A stretch of DNA of 35,219 bases, from the NCBI GenBank assembly GCA_944393295.1, contig CALXZR010000016.1, positions 1 to 35,219 on the forward strand, written 5' to 3'. The notes under the pieces were generated by a model, which did no database searches, was not told the DNA's origin, and saw nothing but the letters and a program-made list of their open reading frames with translations. Of this stretch, positions 16,808-23,081 are shown one piece after another; within the stretch, counting starts at the first letter, position 1; every line of letters begins with the position of its first letter. This DNA comes from an uncultured Clostridia bacterium (GTDB taxonomy: Bacteria > Bacillota_A > Clostridia > TANB77 > CAG-508). The translations under genes and the position numbers were made by a program.

Positions 16808-16847
16808 AAGGAGGTAGCAGCACTTTGCTGTTTCTATAGTTATAATG
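16808..16847 (+). promoter_or_regulatory. ribosome site separated from the mazG start by a hairpin
   Basis: AAAGGAGGT (16807-16815) lies about 30 bases before ATG 16845, too far for ordinary use. Between them AGCAGCA (16816-16822), triloop CTT and TGCTGTT (16826-16832) form a 7-bp stem with one wobble. Folding would remove 17 bases and bring the ribosome site closer to the ATG. No nearer ribosome site or alternative in-frame start exists, because TAG at 16815-16817 closes the frame. Confidence 0.5.
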
Positions 16848-17192
16848 GAAAATGAACTATTAAAAAAATTAAATACTTTAAATGAAAATAGTAGCATTAA
16901 AGATATTCAAGAATATGCAAATAAAATGATAGAAGAACGAGGCTTTGAAGATGAAACGCCACAAGATATATTAATGCTACTAACAGAAGAGCTTGGAGAA
17001 CTTGCTAAAGAAGTTCGTAAATCAACTAGTGTAAAAATAGATGTAAATAAAACTAAAAGAGAAAGTCACATAGAAGAAGAAATTGCAGATGTTTTTAATT
17101 ATTTACTTGCAATGTGCAGAGCAACAAATGTTGATTTATTTGAAGCTTTTAAGAAAAAAGAAGAAATAAATATGAAAAGAACTTGGAAATAG
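16845..17192 (+). CDS. MazG-like nucleotide pyrophosphohydrolase
   Basis: 115 residues, an all-alpha single-domain member. The metal-binding pattern is EExxE at 48-52 (EELGE) and EExxD at 78-82 (EEIAD). Such enzymes remove non-canonical or surplus NTPs as NMP plus pyrophosphate. Lying between recA and recX, it fits pool sanitation linked to DNA repair. Translation probably depends on the hairpin-separated ribosome site in front of it. Confidence 0.85.
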   Translation: MENELLKKLNTLNENSSIKDIQEYANKMIEERGFEDETPQDILMLLTEELGELAKEVRKSTSVKIDVNKTKRESHIEEEIADVFNYLLAMCRATNVDLFEAFKKKEEINMKRTWK

Positions 17193-17194
17193 AA

Positions 17195-17710
17195 ATGAAA
17201 GAATTTAAATTAGAAGATTCAGAAAAACTTGTAGATTTTGATAAATTAAAGGAAATAGATGCTTTAAAAACTAAAGTGCTTAAATATGCTCTATATAAAA
17301 AAAGAACAGAAAATGAAATTAGAGAAAAATTTTCAAATGAAGATGAAAATCTTTTAGAAGATGTTATAGAGAATTTAAAAGAATTAAACTATATAAACGA
17401 CAATATTTATATGGAAAAAAGCTTACAAGATTTTATTGCTTTAAAGAGTTTGTCTATAAAAGAAGTTTCATATAAATTATTACAAAAGGGAATAAAAAAA
17501 TCTTTAGTAGATGATTTTATTTGTAATAATAAAGAAAAAATGCTAGAATATGAAATACAATCTGCAGTAAAAATTTTAAGGAAAAAATTATCAAGCATGG
17601 AACTTGAAGAAGCTAAGAACTTTTTATATAAAAAGGGTTATATGAGTGAAAGCATAAATATTGCGATAGATGAATTAGAAGACGAAGGAAATAAAAATAA
17701 TGAAGAGTAA
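17195..17710 (+). CDS. recX: RecA modulator RecX
   Basis: 171 residues from ATG 17195, two bases after the mazG stop. An in-frame TTG at 17183 would add four residues and overlap mazG; I prefer the ATG. The helical repeats have RecX wording: YALYKKRTENEIREKF, VIENLKELNYIND, FIALKSLSIKEVSYKLLQKGI and FLYKKGYMSESINIAIDEL. RecX binds the RecA filament and limits its activity. It sits in the recA operon and its end overlaps scpA by 11 bases, so translation of the two is probably coupled. Confidence 0.88.
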   Translation: MKEFKLEDSEKLVDFDKLKEIDALKTKVLKYALYKKRTENEIREKFSNEDENLLEDVIENLKELNYINDNIYMEKSLQDFIALKSLSIKEVSYKLLQKGIKKSLVDDFICNNKEKMLEYEIQSAVKILRKKLSSMELEEAKNFLYKKGYMSESINIAIDELEDEGNKNNEE

Positions 17711-18461
17711 TGTACTTAATTTAGAAACAAAAAAATACGAATTACAATTAGATAATTTTGAAGGTCCATTAGATTTATTGTGTTATTTAATAGAAAAAAA
17801 CAAAATGGATATATATAAAGTAAAAATTAGCGATATAGCAGACCAATATATTAATTACTTACAAGAACAAGAAAAATTAAATTTAGATATTGCAAGTGAG
17901 TTTTTAGTAATGGCTTCTACTTTAATATTAATAAAGTCAAAAGGTTTACTTCCAAAGGAAGCAGAAGATGAAGCTGAGCTTACAGAGGAAGAATTATTGA
18001 GAAGAATTATCGAATATAAAAAATATAAAGAAATAAGTAAAAAATTTAAAGAAAATATTAATGAATTTTCTAAACGCCTTTATAAATTACCAGACACAAT
18101 AGAATTACCAAAACAAAAAATAGAGAAAAAATATCACTTAGAAGATATAGTTTCTTCATATAAAGAGATTATTAGAAAAAACGAAGAAAAGAAAAATGAA
18201 AATGCAAAAAATATTGAAAAAATAGCTATATACGATACCTATACAGTAGCAGATAAAGTAAAAGAAATTTTTAAAGAATTAGTAAATAGACCAAGATTTG
18301 TATTTGGAAAATTATTTAAGCTTGGTGAAAAGCCAAAAGCAGAAGTTGTAACAGCTTTTTCAGGTGTTTTAGAGCTTAGCAGAAGAAATAAAATTAATGC
18401 AGAGCAAAAACAACTTTTTGGAGATATTATAATATCTAAGACGAAAGAATTAGATAAATAA
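17700..18461 (+). CDS. scpA: segregation and condensation protein A
   Basis: 253 residues, family length. The conserved N-terminal FEGPLDLLCYLIEKNKMDIY is followed by SDIADQYINYL and by ASEFLVMASTLILIKSKGLLP, the part that contacts the Smc neck. The C-terminal winged helix (about 170-245) binds the Smc head. ScpA acts with ScpB and Smc as the chromosome condensin. The start ATG lies inside the end of recX. The usual neighbour scpB does not follow; a superoxide reductase gene does. Confidence 0.95.
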   Translation: MKSNVLNLETKKYELQLDNFEGPLDLLCYLIEKNKMDIYKVKISDIADQYINYLQEQEKLNLDIASEFLVMASTLILIKSKGLLPKEAEDEAELTEEELLRRIIEYKKYKEISKKFKENINEFSKRLYKLPDTIELPKQKIEKKYHLEDIVSSYKEIIRKNEEKKNENAKNIEKIAIYDTYTVADKVKEIFKELVNRPRFVFGKLFKLGEKPKAEVVTAFSGVLELSRRNKINAEQKQLFGDIIISKTKELDK

Positions 18462-18479
18462 AATTATAAGGAGGTTCTT

Positions 18480-18857
18480 ATGAGAGAATTAGTTTTAAAA
18501 AAATGTGAGAAATGTGGAGCAATGGTAAAGGTAATTCAAGATTGTAACTGCAATGGATGTGGAATAATATGCTGTGACGAGCCAATGAAAGTTGTAACTC
18601 CAAATTCAGTAGATGCAGCAGTAGAAAAACATGTTCCAACATATGAAGTTCAAGGAGACAAAATTGTAGTTTCTTGTAATCATGTAATGGAAGAAGAACA
18701 CTACATTGAATGGATTGCCCTAGTTTCAGAAGATAGAGAATGTACAAAATATTTAGAAATAGGAAAAGAAGCAAAGGTTACATTCAAATATATACCAGGT
18801 TCAACTTTATATGCATATTGCAATAAACATGGATTGTGGAAAAAAGATGTTGAATAA
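18480..18857 (+). CDS. dfx: desulfoferrodoxin-type superoxide reductase
   Basis: 125 residues, the size of two-iron desulfoferrodoxins. The catalytic iron site has all its ligands: His51 in EKHVP, His68 and His74 (NHVMEEEHYIEW), Cys114 and His117 (YCNKHGLW), with Glu49-Lys50 for substrate approach. The N-terminal rubredoxin-like iron site has Cys9, Cys12, Cys31 and Cys32, plus extra cysteines at 22, 24 and 27 that most relatives lack. It reduces superoxide to hydrogen peroxide in the cytosol of anaerobes. GGAGG precedes the ATG; it follows scpA by 18 bases and is closed by a two-way terminator. Confidence 0.93.
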   Translation: MRELVLKKCEKCGAMVKVIQDCNCNGCGIICCDEPMKVVTPNSVDAAVEKHVPTYEVQGDKIVVSCNHVMEEEHYIEWIALVSEDRECTKYLEIGKEAKVTFKYIPGSTLYAYCNKHGLWKKDVE

Positions 18858-18862
18858 TTAAT

Positions 18863-18901
18863 AAAAAAAGACCTTATCTGTAGCCAGATGAGGTCTTTTT
18901 T
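18863..18901. terminator. two-way terminator between superoxide reductase and the minus-strand peptide gene
   Basis: AAAAAAGACCTTATCTG (18864-18880), loop TAGC, CAGATGAGGTCTTTTTT (18885-18901), with one wobble. A runs on one side and T runs on the other let it work for both converging genes. Confidence 0.8.
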
Positions 18902-18919
18902 GTTGCATATAACAAAAGA

Positions 18920-19120
18920 CTAGGGAAAAAGAATGTGATATATAAGACGAATATAATCTTTGAAATGTCTGTGTTTGTAAGCTTGAAAATCTTTTAAGAT
19001 ATTATATGCAACGTTTCGCTTAGGAAATTTCTGATGAAACTCCTGAGTGAGTTCAACTAGATTGTTAGTCCGTGAATTTAGGATTGTACACAACAAAATA
19101 ATTATTATAAATGTTTTCAT
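18920..19120 (-). CDS. small secreted or membrane peptide, 66 residues, unknown function
   Basis: The N-terminus is signal-like (MKTFIIIILLCTILNS), followed by a short His/Lys/Phe-rich tail (FPKRNVAYNILKDF, AYKHRHFKDYIRLIYHILF). GGGAGAG (19127-19133) lies six bases before the ATG, a near-consensus promoter lies upstream and a terminator downstream, all on the minus strand. GC content looks higher than in flanking genes. A bacteriocin-like or toxin-like peptide, or the stump of a longer exported protein, are both possible; nothing beyond secretion can be inferred. Confidence 0.5.
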   Translation of the reverse strand: MKTFIIIILLCTILNSRTNNLVELTQEFHQKFPKRNVAYNILKDFQAYKHRHFKDYIRLIYHILFP

Positions 19121-19167
19121 ATAGTACTCTCCCTTTTTTCGAAAAAATGTTGATTAATAACATCAGT

Positions 19168-19196
19168 ATTATACAACAGTATATCAGAAAAGTCAA
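19168..19196 (-). promoter_or_regulatory. strong sigma-A promoter of the 66-residue peptide gene
   Basis: Minus strand: TTGACT (19191-19196), 17-bp spacer, TATAAT (19168-19173). One of the best promoter matches in the window. Confidence 0.7.
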
Positions 19197-19255
19197 ATTA
19201 TGTAAATTAATAGAATATAGATATTTAATTTTAAATAAAACTTAATATAATTGCA

Positions 19256-19284
19256 TTGAACTTAAAAGTTTATAATGTTATAAT
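19256..19284 (+). promoter_or_regulatory. sigma-A promoter of the split gene at 19315
   Basis: TTGAAC (19256-19261), 17-bp spacer, TATAAT (19279-19284); divergent from the promoter at 19168-19196. Confidence 0.65.
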
Positions 19285-19314
19285 TTTTTTATATATTAAG
19301 TAAAAGAGGAAAAA

Positions 19315-19929
19315 ATGTTTTTTACAAGAAAAAAGGGAAGAAATAATTTAATATATCCAAGTGTTCATAGACAAGCTAATTATGATTCTATAAAATATTA
19401 CGTAAAAGATTCTGCGTTATTTAAATCAAATGTTAAAAGACTAAATATAGAAGAAAATGATGTTAACTTATATTTAAGTTATATATTTTCAAAATATGTA
19501 AAGATAATTGAAACAAAAAACGAAGAATTACAACTTGCATTAGCTAAAAAAGAAAATGGAATAGATGCAGATAATATAGAGGAGTTAGGAGAAGAGGCAG
19601 AAGAAATATTTAATCAAGATAGAGATAAAATAGAAAGAGAAAAGTTAATAGATATTTTAACTGTTTTAAATAAGGAATTACTTGTTAATACTCCTTTTAT
19701 GGAATTTTTTAGAGGTATAGATAATCAAAATTCAAATATATTTGAATTTTCTAAATTTAGTAAATCAAAGAAAAATCCATTTTACCTTACTAGAGATAAA
19801 ATGATGGATTGTATGATGCCAAGAGATATGTTACCAGAAATCGTATTAGATGATATTTTAAAACAAATAGATGAATATATATTAGAAAAGAAAAGATTTC
19901 CAAGAGAAGCTGATAACAATCATCTTTAA
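19315..19929 (+). CDS. N-terminal part of a frameshifted unknown protein
   Basis: 204 residues behind AAGAGG. Soluble, Lys/Glu-rich, mostly helical; no membrane segments. The start MFFTRKKGRNNLIYPSVHRQ suggests a basic N-terminus. Its reading frame stops at 19927-19929, but the sense of the protein continues one frame back: SLIEKEDLDELLEVIKDNIF reads straight into the next long frame, so the two belong to one protein of about 610 residues. The break acts like a one-base loss around 19917-19926. I do not recognise the family. Confidence 0.6.
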   Translation: MFFTRKKGRNNLIYPSVHRQANYDSIKYYVKDSALFKSNVKRLNIEENDVNLYLSYIFSKYVKIIETKNEELQLALAKKENGIDADNIEELGEEAEEIFNQDRDKIEREKLIDILTVLNKELLVNTPFMEFFRGIDNQNSNIFEFSKFSKSKKNPFYLTRDKMMDCMMPRDMLPEIVLDDILKQIDEYILEKKRFPREADNNHL

Positions 19930-19982
19930 TAGAAAAAGAAGATTTAGATGAGCTTTTAGAAGTAATAAAAGATAATATATTT

Positions 19983-21137
19983 TTGACAAGAAGAAATTAT
20001 GAAGAATTTTATGATAAAGGTTCTATTCAGTCTATGATGTCTATATCTGATAGAATAAAATTTAGAGATTTAGTAGATGTATTTATTCCCGGAGAAGCAG
20101 GAATTGATGAAAATGAAACAATAGAACTTATTGCTAAAAATATGGTTTGGAATAATAGACTTGCTAAAGTTGTTACTGGGATACATGGTGATATTGTAAG
20201 AAACTTAGCCTTGAGACCAGTTGATACTACTAAGCTAGCAGAAGCAATGGACGATACATACTTTGAATTAATGCAAACAGAAATGATATCAAAAGGAAAT
20301 CATATTACTTTGCTTGATAAATTTATAAAAGATTATACAGATTTTATAGAGGGCAAAGTTTCAGCAGAAGATATTGAACAATTTTATTCATCACAAATAG
20401 TATTAGAAACTTTACAAAAGTATTGTAAAAATAAAAATATTATAAATTTAGAGGAGTGTACTTTAGACAAGATATATGAATATTTATCTTCAAGGCAAGC
20501 CGAAAGCAGTTTATATTTTTGTAAAAACTCAAATCTTTCGCTTTTAATAGATGAAGTGTCTAAAAGTCAAAGAATGGGAAGTAAAAAATATAAGTTAGCA
20601 ATTACTAAAGATTCTAATGTTTCAAATGATAAAGTTTCTGTAGAGTTAAGTATTAGAGGAAGAAATGGAAGATATAGAGTTCATGGAATAGGAAAAGAAA
20701 TTAATGCCAGTCTTAACAAAAAGCAAAATAGGGAAATGCAATATTTGAGAGTTAGCGAAAAATTACCTATAGATTTTTCAACAATTTATCCTTTATCAAA
20801 TGAACAAAAAATAGAGATTTTACATTTATTAGCAGAAAGAACCATAAAATCAGATGAAAATGTTACTCAATCAGAAAGAAGAAATAGAAGAAATAGAATA
20901 AGAATGCTAAATTATTATGCTAATGATATAATGAATGAAATTAGAGCATCTGGTAGTAGAGAAGAAAAAAATAAGATTAACAACATTGCACATAAGAAGT
21001 CATATAGAAAAATATTAATTGAAGAAGCTGAAAAAAATCAATTTGGAGAGCCACGTAGTTATAAGCTAAGGAGTGAAATGTTAAAAATTTTATATAGCAG
21101 ACAAAAGGAAGAAAGGGGCTTAGAAGAACATGAATAA
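19983..21137 (+). CDS. C-terminal part of the same frameshifted unknown protein
   Basis: The long frame is 384 residues from TTG 19983, but this TTG has no ribosome site and the frame is open back to 19917, so it is best read as the continuation of the 19315 gene. Contents: helical middle (about 80-165), then a Lys/Ser/Gly-rich beta-like part (KLAITKDSNVSNDKVSVELS, RYRVHGIGKE) and a strongly basic helical end (SERRNRRNRIRMLNYYAN). The basic end suggests nucleic-acid or phosphate contact, but no motif fixes a function. It overlaps the next small gene by eight bases. Confidence 0.6.
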   Translation: MTRRNYEEFYDKGSIQSMMSISDRIKFRDLVDVFIPGEAGIDENETIELIAKNMVWNNRLAKVVTGIHGDIVRNLALRPVDTTKLAEAMDDTYFELMQTEMISKGNHITLLDKFIKDYTDFIEGKVSAEDIEQFYSSQIVLETLQKYCKNKNIINLEECTLDKIYEYLSSRQAESSLYFCKNSNLSLLIDEVSKSQRMGSKKYKLAITKDSNVSNDKVSVELSIRGRNGRYRVHGIGKEINASLNKKQNREMQYLRVSEKLPIDFSTIYPLSNEQKIEILHLLAERTIKSDENVTQSERRNRRNRIRMLNYYANDIMNEIRASGSREEKNKINNIAHKKSYRKILIEEAEKNQFGEPRSYKLRSEMLKILYSRQKEERGLEEHE

Positions 21138-21447
21138 TGAAAGAAGATTGAAAATTAAGCAGCAAATAGCTAAAAGAAGATATAAACAAAGTGTACAAGA
21201 CTTCTATGATGAGATAAGAGAAATAATTGCTAATAATTATTTGAAGGAAAATTTAATATCTGAAGAAAAGGCAGAAGAAATAACATTATTAGAATGTATT
21301 CAATTAATGCCTGCCGTAAAACCTCAAAATAGAGGTTGTTATTTATTGCTTAGAGAATTATTTTTTGGATCAGATATGTCAGAAAAAGAAAGAATTTGGA
21401 AGATATTAAAAAATTACAAAAAAATTATGGAAACATTTGAAAACTAA
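21130..21447 (+). CDS. small soluble protein of unknown function, partner of the 19983 gene
   Basis: 105 residues; starts inside the end of the previous frame (8-base overlap), so it is translated with it. A basic helical start (RRLKIKQQIAKRRYKQS) and a compact helical body. No family recognised. The tight overlap argues that the two products act together and that the upstream gene was intact until recently. Confidence 0.55.
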   Translation: MNNERRLKIKQQIAKRRYKQSVQDFYDEIREIIANNYLKENLISEEKAEEITLLECIQLMPAVKPQNRGCYLLLRELFFGSDMSEKERIWKILKNYKKIMETFEN

Positions 21448-21479
21448 TATTATTACTTACATAAATAAAATAAAATAGG

Positions 21480-21519
21480 AAAAAATAACCATAAAAGGAG
21501 AGCTTATGGTTATTTTTTT
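21480..21519 (+). promoter_or_regulatory. terminator-like hairpin holding the ribosome site and start codon of the DUF2953 gene
   Basis: Perfect 15-bp inverted repeat: AAAAAATAACCATAA (21480-21494) and TTATGGTTATTTTTT (21504-21518), loop AAGGAGAGC. The ribosome site AAGGAG is the loop, ATG 21506 is in the right arm, and the right arm ends in a seven-T run. The form is that of an intrinsic terminator lying over the start of the gene, so it could end transcripts from upstream or hide the start codon. Confidence 0.7.
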
Positions 21520-22243
21520 ATGGACTTTAGCTATAGCAATATTAATAATTTTTATATTTTTGGGAATATTTACAGCTAAGCTAAAAGTAGAAATTAAAAA
21601 TTTAGAAATAAAAAATAAAGAAGAATGGAATTTAAAATTAATTAAAGATTTAATAGAAGAATTAGAACGAATGGAATACCTTACTAAAAAAGAGCTAAGA
21701 GAAATAATAAAGAATAGATTTTTTTATATAAATTATGACATACAATTTAATTTTTATATGTTTAGTTTTATAAAAATATTTAGTTTAAGAGCAGATAATA
21801 ACACTATAAAAATATTTGGAAAATCAATAAATAGAAATAAGTTTATAGAAAAAATAAAAATGGAAAATATGAAAATAGATACGAAAATGTCTTTAAAAGA
21901 TATACGAAAAACACTTCCTAGACTTGAAAAATTAAAATTATATATGAAGCTTGGAACCGAAGAGCCTATAATAACAGCTATTTTAACTACAATATCAAAT
22001 ACTTTTTTAGTTGTAATATTGTCAGAGCTTTCTAAGAAAAGCAAACAAAAGGAAATTGAAAATTGGGAGTATGCAATAGTTCAAAATAATTTTATTCAAA
22101 ATAGTTTAAACTTAATACTTTCTTGCATAATTGAATGGAAGTTTGTGCATATTATGTATATATTTAAATTACTAAAAAGTAGGAGAGTGAAGAAAAATGG
22201 AAAATCATCCGATAGAAGGTCTAATGAAAAGTGCTATGGATAG
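21506..22243 (+). CDS. ytfI: DUF2953 membrane protein (YtfI-like)
   Basis: 245 residues: N-terminal membrane helix (about 2-22), a Lys/Ile-rich body, a second hydrophobic stretch (about 152-172, TAILTTISNTFLVVILSEL), and the family ending SCIIEWKFVHIMYIFKLLK. The last 47 bases overlap the next gene, as is usual for this pair. In Bacillus the ytfI-ytfJ pair belongs to sporulation; the DUF2953 protein has no proven activity. Its start lies inside a terminator-like hairpin. Confidence 0.75.
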   Translation: MVIFLWTLAIAILIIFIFLGIFTAKLKVEIKNLEIKNKEEWNLKLIKDLIEELERMEYLTKKELREIIKNRFFYINYDIQFNFYMFSFIKIFSLRADNNTIKIFGKSINRNKFIEKIKMENMKIDTKMSLKDIRKTLPRLEKLKLYMKLGTEEPIITAILTTISNTFLVVILSELSKKSKQKEIENWEYAIVQNNFIQNSLNLILSCIIEWKFVHIMYIFKLLKSRRVKKNGKSSDRRSNEKCYG

Positions 22244-22775
22244 TATTCAAAATATGGTTGATGTAAATACTATTATTGGAGAACCTATAGAAACTTCAAA
22301 TAATATGGTAATTATACCAATATCAAAGGTTTGCTTTGGTTTTGCAGCTGGAGGTAGTGAATTTAAAGGAGAAACAGTAGACGAATATAAGAAAAAGGAA
22401 AAGGAAGAAGAAATTCAATATAGACTACCTTTTGGTGGAGGAAGTGGTGCAGGTGTTAGCATAACACCAGTAGCTTTTGTAGTTATTACTCAAGACTCAA
22501 TTAAATTGATGCCAGTTGAACACGCTTCAACAATAGACAAATTATTAGATTATGTACCAGATTTTATGGAAAAGGCAAATGCAATTGCAAATAAAACTTT
22601 AGAAGATAGAAAAAATAAGAAAAATGAAGAAGAACCTTCAGATAACAACAAATCAAAAGAAAGTGTAAAAATAAAAAAACCAAGTGTAGATAGAAAAGCA
22701 AAAAATACTGTAAAAGAGGTTGAAATAGAATATGATGAAACCAATAAAGCAGAAGAATATTTAGAGGATGAATAA
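22197..22775 (+). CDS. ytfJ: YtfJ/GerW-family sporulation protein
   Basis: 192 residues. Family wording is clear: HPIEGLMKSAMDSIQNMVDV, IGEPIETSNNMVIIPISKV, FGFAAGGSEF, PFGGGSGAGVSITPVAFVV and the closing helix. Homologues are made in the forespore and are needed for a normal germination response. The C-terminal 60 residues are an added Lys/Glu/Asn-rich disordered tail. It overlaps the DUF2953 gene and has GGAGAG before its ATG. Confidence 0.92.
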   Translation: MENHPIEGLMKSAMDSIQNMVDVNTIIGEPIETSNNMVIIPISKVCFGFAAGGSEFKGETVDEYKKKEKEEEIQYRLPFGGGSGAGVSITPVAFVVITQDSIKLMPVEHASTIDKLLDYVPDFMEKANAIANKTLEDRKNKKNEEEPSDNNKSKESVKIKKPSVDRKAKNTVKEVEIEYDETNKAEEYLEDE

Positions 22776-22801
22776 TATTAATAAAATAAAAATGAATTTC
22801 A

Positions 22802-22830
22802 TTGTAAATATACTAAAAATATAATATAAT
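22802..22830 (+). promoter_or_regulatory. sigma-A promoter of recG
   Basis: TTGTAA (22802-22807), 17-bp spacer, TATAAT (22825-22830). Confidence 0.55.
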
Positions 22831-22868
22831 ACCTTTGTATAAATTAGATTTTGTAAGGAAGAGAAAAA

Positions 22869-23081
22869 TTGGTGAATCTAAACAAAGAAATTCAATATAT
22901 AAAAGGTGTAGGTCCAAACAGGGTAAAACTTTTAAATAAGCTTGGCATATTTACTTTGGAAGATATTATTACATATTTTCCAAGAGAATATGAAGATAGA
23001 GGAAAAATTAAGAAAATTACAGAATTAGTAAATGGAGAAGAAGCTTTAATTTCAGCTTATCCTGTTCGGACGAATGAATGA
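22869..23081 (+). CDS. recG: RecG N-terminal fragment (frameshifted)
   Basis: 70 residues from TTG 22869 (GTG 22872 is an equal choice) behind AAGGAAGAG. It holds the RecG helix-hairpin start (IQYIKGVGPNRVKLLNKLGI, YFPREYEDRG) and the first strand of the wedge OB fold, then stops at TGA 23079-23081. The cause is visible: AATGAATG at 23074-23081 is a 4-bp tandem duplication. Deleting one copy gives RTNEIKIRKN, joining this piece cleanly to the next frame. Confidence 0.85.
   Translation: MVNLNKEIQYIKGVGPNRVKLLNKLGIFTLEDIITYFPREYEDRGKIKKITELVNGEEALISAYPVRTNE

Noticed and set aside
18902..19012. Inverted repeat GTTGCATAT/ATATGCAAC around the tail of the 66-residue gene as insertion-element ends
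   Set aside because: Nine bases only, with about 90 bases between, no target duplication and no transposase.
19917..19929. Programmed -1 frameshift joining the two unknown frames
   Set aside because: The direction fits, but no X-XXY-YYZ slippery heptamer or downstream stem is evident in the overlap; a plain one-base loss is simpler.
22197..22243. Overlap of DUF2953 and ytfJ as a frameshift
   Set aside because: Both proteins read complete to their family ends; a short overlap at this junction is normal for the pair.
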